Positions 39,549 through 48,583 of a stretch of 64,000 bases of DNA are shown here, one piece after another. Position 1 is the stretch's first letter, and each line of letters begins with the position of its first letter. The stretch is from CAWAQA01 sp963784065. GTDB taxonomy: Bacteria; Acidobacteriota; Vicinamibacteria; Vicinamibacterales; UBA2999. The notes below the pieces were generated by a model. It was not told the origin of the DNA, made no database searches, and was given only the letters and a program-made list of their open reading frames with translations. The stretch is from the NCBI GenBank assembly GCA_963784065.1, contig CAWAQA010000003.1, positions 1,364,001-1,428,000 on the forward strand, given 5' to 3'. The position numbers and the translations under genes were made by a program.

Positions 39549-40552
39549 TCAGCGCGCGGACGCCCGCCTGTCGACGCGGCGCTCGGCTGCGACAGGCGCG
39601 TCGAGGTCGGCGTCGACCATCATCGCGACCAGCTGCTCGAAGTCGACCGTCGGCTCCCAGCCGAGCACGCTGCCGCGCCTTGCGACGCGTCGCCGATCAG
39701 GTGATCGACTTCCGCCGGCCGCAGGAACGCCGGGTCGATGCGCACGTATTTCTGCCAGTCGAGCCCGGCGTGGCCGAACGCGATTTCGACGAGCTCGCGC
39801 ACCGAGTGGCTCACGCCGGTGGCGATCACGTAGTCGTCGGCCTTGTCCTGCTGCAGCATCAGCCACATGGCGCGGACGTAGTCGCCGGCAAAGCCCCAGT
39901 CGCGGCAGCGCGTCGAGGTTGCCGAGCGCCAGGTGGTCGGCCAGCCCGAGCTTGATGCGCGCGACGCCGTCGGTCACCTTGCGCGTGACGAACTCGAGCC
40001 CGCGGCGCGGCGACTCGTGGTTGAAGAGGATGCCGGACACGGCGAACATGCCGTAGCTCTCGCGGTAGTTCACGGTGATGTAGTGCGCCGAACACCTTCG
40101 ACACGCCGTACGGGCTGCGCGGGTAGAACGGCGTCAGCTCGGTCTGCGGCACCTCGCGCACCCGGCCGTACATCTCGCTCGACGACGCCTGGTAGATCCG
40201 GATGCCCGGGATCGACCTGGCGGATCGCCTCGAGCACGCGCGTCACGCCCTGCGAGTTGAACTCGCCGGTCAGCAGCGGCTGATCCCAGGACGCCGGCAC
40301 GAACGACATCGCCGCCAGGTTGTAGAACTCGTGCGGCCTGACGTCCTGGATGATCCGCATCAGCGACAGCTGATCGAGCAGGTCGGCCGGCCGCAGCGTG
40401 ATGCGATCGAGCAGGTGCTCGATGCGCCAGAGGTTCGGCGCGCTCGAGCGCCGGACGACGCCGGTGACCTCGTAGCCCTTGTCGAGCAGCAGCTCGGCGA
40501 GGTACGAGCCGTCCTGCCCGGTGATGCCCGTGATGATTGCGCGTTTAGCCAT
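39549..40552 (-). pseudogene. gmd: GDP-mannose 4,6-dehydratase (several frameshifts)
   Basis: Converts GDP-mannose to GDP-4-keto-6-deoxymannose. The N-terminal nucleotide site is ITGITGQDGSYLAELLL (residues about 6-22). Then come EFYNLAAMSFVPASWDQP, an SSSEMYG stretch after frame correction, and the active-site YxxxK in YPRSPYGVSKV. HESPRRGLEFVTRKV and YVIATGVSHSVRELVEIAF follow near the C-terminus. The frame changes near 40215, 40100, 39900 and 39680. The conserved blocks are otherwise near-perfect, so the enzyme is probably intact. It ends 12 bp before the dehydrogenase start. Confidence 0.85.
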
Positions 40553-40572
40553 GGGCCATGCGTTCGTTCATT

Positions 40573-41444
40573 CTATGCTGCCGACCGGTCGCGGCTCGTC
40601 GAGCCAGCGCGGCGAGCGCGTCCTGCCAGGGCGGCATCGGGAAACCGGCGGCGGCCAGCTTCCGGTTCGCCAGCGCGCAGAACCGCGGGCGCGGCGCCTT
40701 CAGCCGCACCTGCTCCATCGTCATCGGCTTCGAGCCGCGGCGCGACGCCGAGCAGCCGCGCCGTCTCCGCGGCCACCTCGTCCCACGTCGCCTGCCCCGA
40801 GTTCACGCAGTGATACAGGCCCGGCGCGCGCGCCGCGCTCGACCAGGTGCCGCGTGGCCGCGGCGACGTCCGCGATGTAGCTGGGCGACACGACGCGATC
40901 GGTGAACACCCTGCACCGGCCGGCCCTGCTCCAAGCCGTCGACGATGGCCGTCGAGCGTGCCGCGCCGGCCCGTGCCAGCCGCGGCGGCGTGCCGAACAG
41001 GCTCTCGACGCGCAGCACGAAGCCGCGCGGCGCGTCGAGCGCGAACCACTCGCCCAGCAGCTTCGACGCCGCGTAGGTGCTTCGCGGCGACGGCGGCGTC
41101 GTCCTCGTCGTACGGCGCGTCCGCTTCGCCATCGAACACGAAGTCGGTGCTGTAGTGCACGAACGTGGCGCCGCCGTCCTCGGCCGCCCGCGCCAGGCTG
41201 CGCACCGCCAACGCGTTGACGGCCAGCGCGTCGGCCGGCGCGGTCTTCGGCGCCGTCGACGTCGTTGAATGCGGCGCAGTTGACGATCGACCGGCGGCGC
41301 CGCAGTCGGCGACCGCCCGCCGCGACCGCGGCCGCATCGGTGATGTCGAGCGTCGCGCGCGTGTGCGCGACGACCTCGCGGTCGCCGAACGCCCGCGCAA
41401 TGGCGCTCCCAGCTGGCCGGCGGCCCGGTCACGAGCACGCGCAT
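40573..41444 (-). pseudogene. rmlD: dTDP-4-dehydrorhamnose reductase-like SDR (several frameshifts)
   Basis: An RmlD-type reductase for a 4-keto-6-deoxy sugar nucleotide. It starts MRVLVTG (the following GxxG part is damaged by indels). It then shows VNALAVRSLARAAEDGGATF, HYSTDFVFDGEADAPYDE, the active-site Y-x-x-x-K in YAASKLLGEWF, RVESLFG and LYHCVNSGQATWDEVA. At least three frame changes lie in this 870-bp stretch. The neighbouring gmd suggests the reductase could act on a GDP sugar, giving for example GDP-rhamnose, or on dTDP-rhamnose precursors; rmlA, B and C are not in the window. Confidence 0.75.
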
Positions 41445-41591
41445 CGGCGAGTCACACGGCCGATGCGAGCAGCCACAGCGACCAGCGTGCTCGATCGGCC
41501 GACGCGCGGCGTCACCGATCCGCGCGGATCGAGGCATACTGAAGCTGGAGATCGAGCAACGGGACCTTCACCCGCACTCCTGGACGTGGCT

Positions 41592-41690
41592 AGGCCTCAG
41601 GGCCCAGGCACGTCAGGCTCAGCTCGGATCAGGCCTCAGCCGGAATCAGGCCGAGGCCACCTGGGCCCTGATTCCTGGACCCTGAGGCCT
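41592..41690. repeat. Fourteen contiguous 7-bp words, mirrored (AGGCCTC/GAGGCCT type)
   Basis: An unbroken run of 7-bp words starts AGGCCTC, AGGGCCC and ends TGGACCC, TGAGGCC. The outer 17 bp of the two ends are complementary except at one base. It occupies most of the 328-bp divergent gap between rmlD and the FAD oxidoreductase, which holds no other feature I can see. Confidence 0.85.
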
Positions 41691-41772
41691 GTAACGTTCA
41701 CGTATGGAATGACCCTCTGGGCGGAGGGCCATCCGGGCATCCTACTTCACGGGCTGGTTCTCGGACAAACCG

Positions 41773-42864
41773 ATGGAAACGATCGACACCGCGGTGATCG
41801 GCGGCGGAGTCGTCGGCCTGGCCGCGGCGCTGGCCGTCGCCAGGCGCGGCCGCAGCGTCTGCGTGCTCGAGCGCGAGCCGCGACCCGGCATGGGCACGAG
41901 CACGCACAACAGCCAGGTGATTCACGCCGGGATGTACTACCCCGCCGGGACGCTGAAGGCGAGGCACTGCGTGGATGGCGCCCGGCTGCTGTACGAATTC
42001 TGCGCGACCCACGGCGTGCCGCACCGCCGCTGCGGGAAGTTGATCGTGGCGCACGACGATGACGAGATCGAGGCGCTGGAGACGCTGCGGCTGCGCGGCG
42101 AGGCCAACGGCGTCGAGGGGCTGCGCATGGTCGACGACGCGTTCATCCGCGCCCGCGAGCCGCACGTGCGCGCCAGGGCGGCGCTCTTCTCGCCGAACAG
42201 CGGCATCCTCGAAGCGGAGGCGCTGGTGCGAACGCTGGCACGCCTCTGCGCGGAGCACGACGCCTTCGTCCTCACGGGAACGCCGCTGCTGGCGGCGTCG
42301 CCTGGCTCGGACGGCATCGACCTGCGTACGCCCGCCGAAACGATCGTCGCGCGCACGGTGGTCAATGCCGCCGGCCTGTACGCCGACGAGGTCTCGGCCG
42401 CGCTCGGCGGCGAATCCTTCCGCATCTATCCGTGCCGCGGCGAATACGTCGAGCTCGTGCCGTCGAAGCGATCGCTCGTGAACGCGCTCGTCTATCCGCT
42501 GCCGCACACGCACGGGCTCGGCGTCCACCTGTCGAAGACGATCCACGGCAACGTCACGCTCGGCCCGACCGTCGGCTACCAGGACCGGAAGGACGACTAC
42601 GAAGGCCATCGCATTCCGCTCGAAGACTTCCTCGAGCCCGCGCGCGCGCTGCTGCCCGAGCTGACGCTCGAGGACCTGCGGCTCGGCGGCAGCGGGATCC
42701 GGGCAAAGCTCCACCCTCCCGAGCAGTCGTTCTCCGATTTCCTTATTGCGCGGGACGGGAAGAACCCGCGGCTCGTGCAGGCCGCCGGCATCGAATCGCC
42801 GGGGCTGACGGCGTGCCTCGCCATCGGCGAGCACGCGGCGGACCTGGTGGAGGAGATTCTCTAG
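41773..42864 (+). CDS. FAD-dependent oxidoreductase, L-2-hydroxyglutarate oxidase-like (LhgO)
   Basis: A 363-residue DAO-family flavoprotein. The FAD-binding GxGxxG is in AVIGGGVVGLAAALAVARRG (residues 7-26). STHNSQVIHAGMYYPAGTLKA and PCRGEYVELVP are typical of the LhgO group, as are HTHGLGVHLSKTI and ESPGLTACLAIGEHAADLV at the end. The expected reaction is oxidation of L-2-hydroxyglutarate or a related 2-hydroxy acid to the keto acid. It stands alone between two repeat elements. The ribosome binding site is weak. Confidence 0.85.
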   Translation: METIDTAVIGGGVVGLAAALAVARRGRSVCVLEREPRPGMGTSTHNSQVIHAGMYYPAGTLKARHCVDGARLLYEFCATHGVPHRRCGKLIVAHDDDEIEALETLRLRGEANGVEGLRMVDDAFIRAREPHVRARAALFSPNSGILEAEALVRTLARLCAEHDAFVLTGTPLLAASPGSDGIDLRTPAETIVARTVVNAAGLYADEVSAALGGESFRIYPCRGEYVELVPSKRSLVNALVYPLPHTHGLGVHLSKTIHGNVTLGPTVGYQDRKDDYEGHRIPLEDFLEPARALLPELTLEDLRLGGSGIRAKLHPPEQSFSDFLIARDGKNPRLVQAAGIESPGLTACLAIGEHAADLVEEIL

Positions 42865-42868
42865 TAGT

Positions 42869-42973
42869 AGGCAGTAGGCAGTAGGCAGTAGGCAATGGGC
42901 AATGGGCAATGCAACCAGCCAGTTGTGGCCGCGGAAGGCCTGCGCACTGCCTACTGTCTACTGCCTACTGTCG
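42869..42973. repeat. Mirrored 7-bp word element (AGGCAGT/ACTGCCT type)
   Basis: Six words in register from 42869 (AGGCAGT three times, AGGCAAT, GGGCAAT twice), a 35-bp spacer, then ACTGCCT, ACTGTCT, ACTGCCT, ACTGTCG from 42946. It begins four bases after the oxidoreductase stop codon. Confidence 0.85.
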
Positions 42974-43026
42974 ACTCACCCTCCCACAACTCGGCGCTCG
43001 TCACAACATTCTGACGGAGGTATTCG

Positions 43027-43628
43027 ATGCGAGCGATTCAGATTGGATTATGTGCAGTCGTGATCGCCGGCGTGTGCGGCGCGGTGGGGATGGGGCAGGC
43101 ACGAGGAGGCGGTCAGGAGATGCTTGGAGGGATGGTCCTCCGCCTTCCCGCACCGACCGCCAAGGCCGTGGATTGGCCGGCGGCGAACATGAGCGCGGGA
43201 TTCAAGGAGATGGTGGGGAAGAAGCTGGAAAGCCAGCGAATTCTCGAAGGCGGCGTGTTCAACCTGAATCTTCGGCGTGAGACGGCCGCCGAAGAGGGCG
43301 CCGGCTTTCATGGAAAGAAGTCCGATCTGTATCTGATTCGATCGGGAGAGGCGACGCTGACAACCGACGGCGAGCTCATCAACCCGAAGCCGGCCGGCGG
43401 AGCCGAAGGCGACGTTGACGGCAGCGGCATTCGCAACGGGAAATCGCGCGTCGTCAAAGCCGGCGACACCATTTTCATCCCCGCCGGCGTGCCCCATCAG
43501 ATCACGGCCGTGAATGGCGAGGTGCAGTTCCTGCTGTTCCGCTGGGACACGAAATACAGCGGCAGCCTGCCGTCGCAGAGGCCGGCTTCGGTCGTAGGCC
43601 GTCGTAGGGGCCGGCTCAGCCGGCCTGA
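43027..43628 (+). pseudogene. Exported cupin-domain protein (stop obscured by one missing base)
   Basis: A protein of about 200 residues: signal peptide (residues 1-24), then a single cupin barrel with GFHGKKSDLYLIRSGEATLTT and the second motif GDTIFIPAGVPHQITAVNG. The candidate metal His is in GVPHQ. As written the frame runs on to 44571 antisense to a glycosyltransferase. The end lies in a REP-like palindrome that lacks one T compared with the other copies; restoring that T gives GRLQPA and a TGA at 43626-43628. GGAGG lies six bases before the ATG. Its role is unknown. Confidence 0.72.
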
Positions 43629-44481
43629 ACCGCAGGTGCAGCCAGCGCCGCGCGGACAGCAGCGCGCGCGCGACGAAGCGCTTCGGGTGCAGCGCTCCGG
43701 GTGCCACGTGGGTCGAGTAGTACAGGTAGGCGCTGTCGTGGAACGCGCGGATCGCGGATTCGCGAACGTGCCGGCTCGAGTGGCCGACACGATGGATCGC
43801 CGTCGCGCCGGGCACATATCGCACGTGGTAGCCGATCGCCCGCAACCGCCGGCACAAGTCGGCGTCTTCCCAGTACAGGAAGTAGCGCTCGTCGAAGCCG
43901 TGCGCCTTCTCGAACGCGTCGCGCCGGGCCAGCATGCAGGCGCCCGACAACCAGTCCACCGTGACACTGGCGTGGCCGTTGCCAACCGCCACGTTGCTGA
44001 CCACGTTGCGCCGCGAGACGGCGAGTTGCGGCATCACCTTACGCAGCACCGCCGTGCGCCCGAACAGGCCGGTGAACATGTCCGGGTCGCCGCGCGCGCT
44101 GCCCTGCACCGAACCGTCGGGGTTGAGAATCCGCGGACCGGCGATGGCGCAGTCGGGATGCGCGCGCAGCTCCTCCTCGAGCGACGGCAGGGCGCCCGCG
44201 ACGAGCCGGCAGTCGGGATTCATGATGAGAACGAGGGGCGCCGCCGTCGCCGCCATGCCCTGGTTGACGCCGCGGCCGAACCCCACGTTGTGGGCGTTGT
44301 GCAGCAGCCGTACGTGCGGCGCGAATTCTTCCGCGATCGCGCCGCTTCCGTCGGCCGACGCGTTGTCCACGACGACGCCCTCCCAGTCACGGCCGGCGAG
44401 CTCGTCGGCGATGGACTGCAGCGCGCGCCGCAATTCCGGCCCGGCGTTGTAGTTGACGAGGATCGCGGCGACCGGCGCCAC
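43502..44481 (-). CDS. Glycosyltransferase family 2
   Basis: An inverting GT-A glycosyltransferase with the usual start PVAAILVNYNAGPELRRAL, the acceptor-loop VVDNASADGSG, the DxD-like IMNPDCRL, and GACMLARRDAFEKAHGFDERYFLYWEDADLC. This group includes rhamnosyltransferases. About 290 residues are recognisable, to LHLRFRPA near 43625. The exact end is uncertain because the frame stays open into the REP-like repeat and the cupin gene; the end given assumes the T missing from that repeat. The GTG at 44481 is three bases after the stop of the next glycosyltransferase upstream. Confidence 0.78.
43579..43625. repeat. REP-like palindrome at the end of the cupin gene
   Basis: GTCGTAGGGGCCGGCTCAGC begins at 43601, one base shorter in the core than the other copies. 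A partial copy (GGCCGGCTTCGGTCGTAGG) precedes it. It separates convergent genes. Confidence 0.6.
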
Positions 44482-44483
44482 CT

Positions 44484-45486
44484 TCAGCGCGCCCCCTGCC
44501 GAGACCCACGTCGAACTGCTTCTCCCGCAGCTTGGCCGCCAGCCAGCGCCGGTCGAGCCGCGCCCAGATGACGCTCGCCGGCACGCGCCGCGTGCGCTGC
44601 ACGGCCGCGCGCTTTCGCGCGATCTGCCGTGCGCCTCCGAGCGCCGCGACCTTCGCCCGGACGAACGTCCCGAACAGGCCGAGCCGCGCGAAATGCACCG
44701 CCGCCGCCGCGTTGTAAACGAGGTGTCCCGGCAGCGTCCGCGCCAGCACCGTCGCCGGCGTGTTCTTGAAGTACATCCACTCGAGATTCCGCTGGCCGTG
44801 GAACACCGCGAACCCGCTCACCTTCCCCATCGTCGCGCTGCCATGATGCCGCACGACCGCCGTCGCGACATAGCGGCAGCGGTAGCCGCGGAGACGCGCG
44901 CGGTACGACAGGTCGACGTCCTCGTGCGAGGCAAAGAAGTCCTCGTCGAATCCGCCGAGCTCCTCGAACACGGCGCGCGGCATGAGGCAGGCGGCGCCAC
45001 ACACGCCGAACACCTCGTCGGACTGATCCGCCACGTGCGCCGGGGCGCCGTGGTGCCGCTTGAACGCGCCACCCCAGCGAAGGACGCCGTCGCCGGCGCT
45101 GTCGATGACGGACGGGTCGTGCATGTACACGATGCGCGACGTCGTCAGCGCGAACCCCGCCCCCTCGTCCACGCCGTCACGCAGCGCGCGCAGCCAGCCC
45201 GGATCGGCGATGGTGTCGTTGTTCAGGAAGGCGACGTAACGGCCCGCGCGCCTCGCGCGCACCTGCATTGTTGCCGGCCGGCGAAGCCAAGATTCGTCCC
45301 CAGCGCGACGACCCGCACCGCCGGAAATCGCTGGCGCACGAATTCCACCGTCCCGTCCCTCGAGCCGTTGTCGACGAGAATTGTCTCCAGGGCGATTCCC
45401 TGCTGCGCCGCCACGGCCGAGAGGCACGCGTCGAGATAGTGCCTGCCGTTCCAGCTGACCACGACGACGGAGACCTCGGGAGTCAT
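44484..45486 (-). pseudogene. Glycosyltransferase family 2 (two frameshifts)
   Basis: A second GT2 enzyme. The N-terminus is EVSVVVVSWNGRHYLDACLS with LVDNGSRDGTVEFV. After a frame change near 45270 come YVAFLNNDTIADPGWLRAL, GVCGAACLMPRAVFEELGGF and DEDFFASHEDVDLSYRARLRG. A C-terminal helical tail (LARTLPGHLVYNAAAAVHFA) may associate with the membrane. Near 44500, a G run seems one base short; restoring it gives a stop at 44484 just before the next gene. The ATG overlaps the preceding gene's stop (ATGA), so these glycosyltransferases form one transcript. Confidence 0.8.
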
Positions 45487-46601
45487 CGACCCGCGACCCG
45501 CCTGTAGACGCCGAGCGTGGCGCGGGCGGTGCGCTCCCACGTAAACGTCGCGGCGCGGACGCGGCCCGCCTGGCGCATCCGCTCGCGGACGTGCTCGTCG
45601 TTGGCAACCTTGACAATCGCCAGCGCCCAGGCGCCGGCATCGAGTGGGTCGAGCAGGATGCCGGCGTCGCCAAGCACCTCCGGGATCGACGCGGCACGCG
45701 ACGCGATCACCGGCGTACCGGCGGCCATCGCCTCGAGCACCGGCAGTCCGAACCCCTCGTACAGCGACGGGTACACGAGGGCCGTGGCGCCGCGATACAG
45801 CGACTGCAGCCGCTCCTCACTCACCCGACCCAGCACCACCACTGCCTCGCTCGCGCCGGCGTCGGCCGCGATGGCGCAGAGCCCATCGCCGACGCCGCGG
45901 TCCACGCCGGCCAGCACGAGCGACAACCCGGCCACCGCGCCAAAATGCCGGCGCGCGGCCAGGAGCGCGTCCACGATCACCGCGAGGTTCCGCCGTTCGT
46001 GCATGTCGCCAACGTGCAGCAGGTAGGGCGCGGTCACGCCGGACGGAAGCTCGATCACGGCGCCGCGATCGGCGTGCGCAAACGAGGCGTCCACGCCGAG
46101 CGGAGCGACGGTGATCCTCGAGGCCGGGATGCGATACGCCGCGGTGATCTCGGCGGCGGAAAACATCGAATCGGTGATCACGTGCGACGCGGCGCGGGCG
46201 CTGCGGCGGTAGAAGGCACGGCGGACCCAGTCGCGCCGGTAGGGATACCACTCCGGGTGCCGCGCGTAGCTCACGTCGTGAATCGTGACGACGACGGGCA
46301 CACCGGACCAGAACGGTGCGGTGTAGGCCGGGGCGTGAATCAGGTCCACACGCGCGCGGGCGGCGGCGCGCGGCAGGCCAACCAGCATCCAGCCGGCATT
46401 GGTCGGCGGGTGCGGCGGTTCCGCGATGTAGCCCATGCCGCGCGGCAGGGCGCTCGAATCGGCGCCGCCGAGCGCCACGACTTCAGGGCCGTCGTCGAGC
46501 CGGGCGAGCGCACCGGCGAGTCCCGCGACGTATCTCCGCACGCCTGCGGCGGGCGAGCTGAAGGCCCGGCCGTCGAAGCCGACGCGAAGCCTGGCGTTCA
46601 G
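45483..46601 (-). CDS. Glycosyltransferase family 4 (GT-B)
   Basis: A retaining GT-B glycosyltransferase of about 372 residues. The N-terminal domain begins LRVGFDGRAFSSPAAGVRRY. HAPAYTAPFWSGVPVVVTIHDVSY follows in two pieces, and the C-terminal Glycos_transf_1 domain has YLLHVGDMHERRNL, ATALVYPSLYEGFGLPVLEA and GTPVIASRAASIPEV. The E-x7-E type motif of GT4 is seen as EGFGLPVLE. No ATG, GTG or TTG fits the expected start; CTG at 46601, overlapping the upstream stop, is the best candidate. It likely adds a sugar to the repeat unit on the cytoplasmic side. Confidence 0.85.
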   Translation of the reverse strand: MNARLRVGFDGRAFSSPAAGVRRYVAGLAGALARLDDGPEVVALGGADSSALPRGMGYIAEPPHPPTNAGWMLVGLPRAAARARVDLIHAPAYTAPFWSGVPVVVTIHDVSYARHPEWYPYRRDWVRRAFYRRSARAASHVITDSMFSAAEITAAYRIPASRITVAPLGVDASFAHADRGAVIELPSGVTAPYLLHVGDMHERRNLAVIVDALLAARRHFGAVAGLSLVLAGVDRGVGDGLCAIAADAGASEAVVVLGRVSEERLQSLYRGATALVYPSLYEGFGLPVLEAMAAGTPVIASRAASIPEVLGDAGILLDPLDAGAWALAIVKVANDEHVRERMRQAGRVRAATFTWERTARATLGVYRRVAGR

Positions 46602-48395
46602 CGGATCTCCATGTAGAGGCGGCGGACGGGGCGATCGAGCTGGGCGCAGACGTCGCGGATGCGGTGCTCGACCCGTCCGTTGATCGACGGGCTGCTCAGC
46701 ACGATCTCGTCCACGCCGTAGCGCCGGACGACGGTCTCGAGCTCGCCGAGCGCACCGCGCACCGGCACGCCCATGATCCAGCGGTGCGCCTTCATCGGGT
46801 CGTCGTCGAGGAACGCGACCGGATTCATGTTCCAGTGCGTGTTGGCCCGCATCTCCCGCACCAGCGTCTGCCCGAATGCGCCCGCGCCGTACACCAGCAC
46901 GCGGCGGCTCTGCTTGTTGCGGGTGGACGCCACCAGGTTCATCGCGCGGAACGACGCACGCGTCGCCACGATCGCGATCGTGAGCAGCATGGCGTCGAGC
47001 ACGAACACGGCGCGCGAGAACCCTCGCAGCCGGTAAAGATACGCCATGGTGAGCACCGAGAAGACCGACCCCAGGCCGACGCCGCGGACGACGACGGCGA
47101 TGTCCCGCAGCCCGAACGTCTCCCACGAGCGCTGGTAGAGACGCGACACGTAGAGCGACGCCAGCTTGCAGCCGAGCACGACCGGCAGCGACGCCGTGAA
47201 GTATGGAAGGAAGTTGTCGAGGTCCTCGCCATCGAAGCGGAGGCGGTACGCGACGTAGTAGCAGACGGTGATCAGGACGAGGTCGAGCATCACCTCGCCG
47301 GCATGCCACCTGAAGGCGAGATCCTTGAGAAACGGCGCGAACGAGGACTTCTGCAGCGCGATGAAATCCTCGGCGTTGTACGCCGGCACGCGGGCGAGGT
47401 AGATGCCGACCAGCGTCACGATGACGCCGAAGAGCGCCACCAGCGGCAACATCGGTTCGACGCCGCTGTACGCGATCAGGACCCACGCGGTTCCACCGCC
47501 GATCAACCCGAGCAGGTACAGGATGCGGACGGCACTGCGCTCGGAGAAGCCGAGCGACACGAGCCGGTGCGACACGTGGTCCGTGCCGCCCTTGCTCGCC
47601 TTTCGCCCCGCGAGCCGGCGCAGCACCAGCACGAAGCCGGTATCGAAGAGCGGGACGACCAGGACCAGGACGACGATCACCGACGGGCTGATGAACGCCA
47701 GCCGGGTGTTGAACACCGGCACGAGCGACGCGGCTGCGAGCACCGCGCCGATGAAGAGGCTCCCGCAGTCGCCCATGAACAGCCGGGCACGGTTGCGGTT
47801 CCAGTACAGGAACCCGAGCAGCGAACCGGCGAGCGACACGAGCAGCAGCACGATTCCCGCGCCCATCGACGGTCCGAGCAGGAACGCGAGGAACGCCGCC
47901 GCAATCAGCCCGACGCCCGCCGCCAGGCCGTCCATGTTGTCGAGCAGGTTCATCGCGTGGCAGATGCCGGCAAACCACACGGTGGCGACGAGCGTGTAGA
48001 TCGTGGGAACCGCGCCCTCGGGCTCCGTGCCGGCGAGCGCGAAGACGAGGAACGCGCCGATGGCGAGCGAGGACACGAGCTTCGCCAGCGGTGACAGTTG
48101 CAGCCGGTCGTCGAGCACGCCGACCACGAACATGGCAAGCGCCGCCAGGGCCACCGGCGCCCACATGGTGACCGAAAAGACGACGTCGGGCCGGTTGCGC
48201 GACAGCGAGGAACCCTCCGGCGGTTCCGATCGCGATGGCGATGCCCCCCATCGTCGGTGTCGGCGCGCTGTGCCACCGATCGGGCCGCGGCGGCACGACG
48301 CCGCCGACGGCCGGCGCATAGCGGCGCACCAGCGCACCGGCGGCGATGGTGACCGCGACGGCGACCACGAACGCGATCAGCGGGTCCACATGCAA
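46598..48395 (-). pseudogene. WecA/MraY-type sugar-1-phosphate transferase fused to a FlaA1-like CoA-binding domain (one frameshift)
   Basis: The N-terminal about 330 residues are a polytopic undecaprenyl-phosphate sugar-1-phosphate transferase: VGVLDDRLQLSPLAK, NLLDNMDGLAAGVG, LFMGDCGSLFIGAVL and DTGFVLVLRRLAGRKASKGG-x-DHVSHRL. These cover the Asp-rich and His motifs of the family. The C-terminal about 270 residues have four more helices and a Rossmann-like domain (VLVYGAGAFGQTLVREM, VAFLDDDP), as in the N-terminus of FlaA1/WbpM-type proteins but without the epimerase domain. It probably starts lipid-linked repeat units. The frame changes near 48200. The start is TTG 48395 or GTG 48389. Confidence 0.82.
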
Positions 48396-48400
48396 GGTCT

Positions 48401-48583
48401 AGGATTCAGGTTTAGGGCTCAGGGCTCAGGGCTCAGCTGGCCCCGATTCGGGCCTGAGGCCTTCGTTGTCACGAATTCAGGTTTCAGGCCTTACGGGCGC
48501 CGAGGCCTCAACTGAATCCTGATTCCCGAGCCCTGAGGCCTGCATTGGTCATTCCCGGTCCCTGGGGCCTTCGTTGTTCACGA
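48401..48583. repeat. Mirrored 7-bp word element (GGGCTCA type) with direct repeat
   Basis: Words from 48401 (AGGATTC, AGGTTTA, GGGCTCA three times) are mirrored by TGAATCC, TGATTCC, CGAGCCC, TGAGGCC at 48513-48540. GGCCTTCGTTGT followed by CACGA recurs directly at about 48458 and 48566. It lies between the capsule-type gene and the WecA-like hybrid gene. Confidence 0.75.

Noticed and set aside
38229..41444. Programmed ribosomal frameshifting in the nucleotide-sugar genes
   Set aside because: There are too many breaks in ordinary housekeeping-type enzymes, no shared slippery sequence, and a uniform extra-base bias that fits read error.
43629..44571. Extension of the cupin protein to 514 residues
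   Set aside because: Everything beyond about 43628 is antisense to a clear GT2 glycosyltransferase; the stop is lost only because the REP-like palindrome is one base short.
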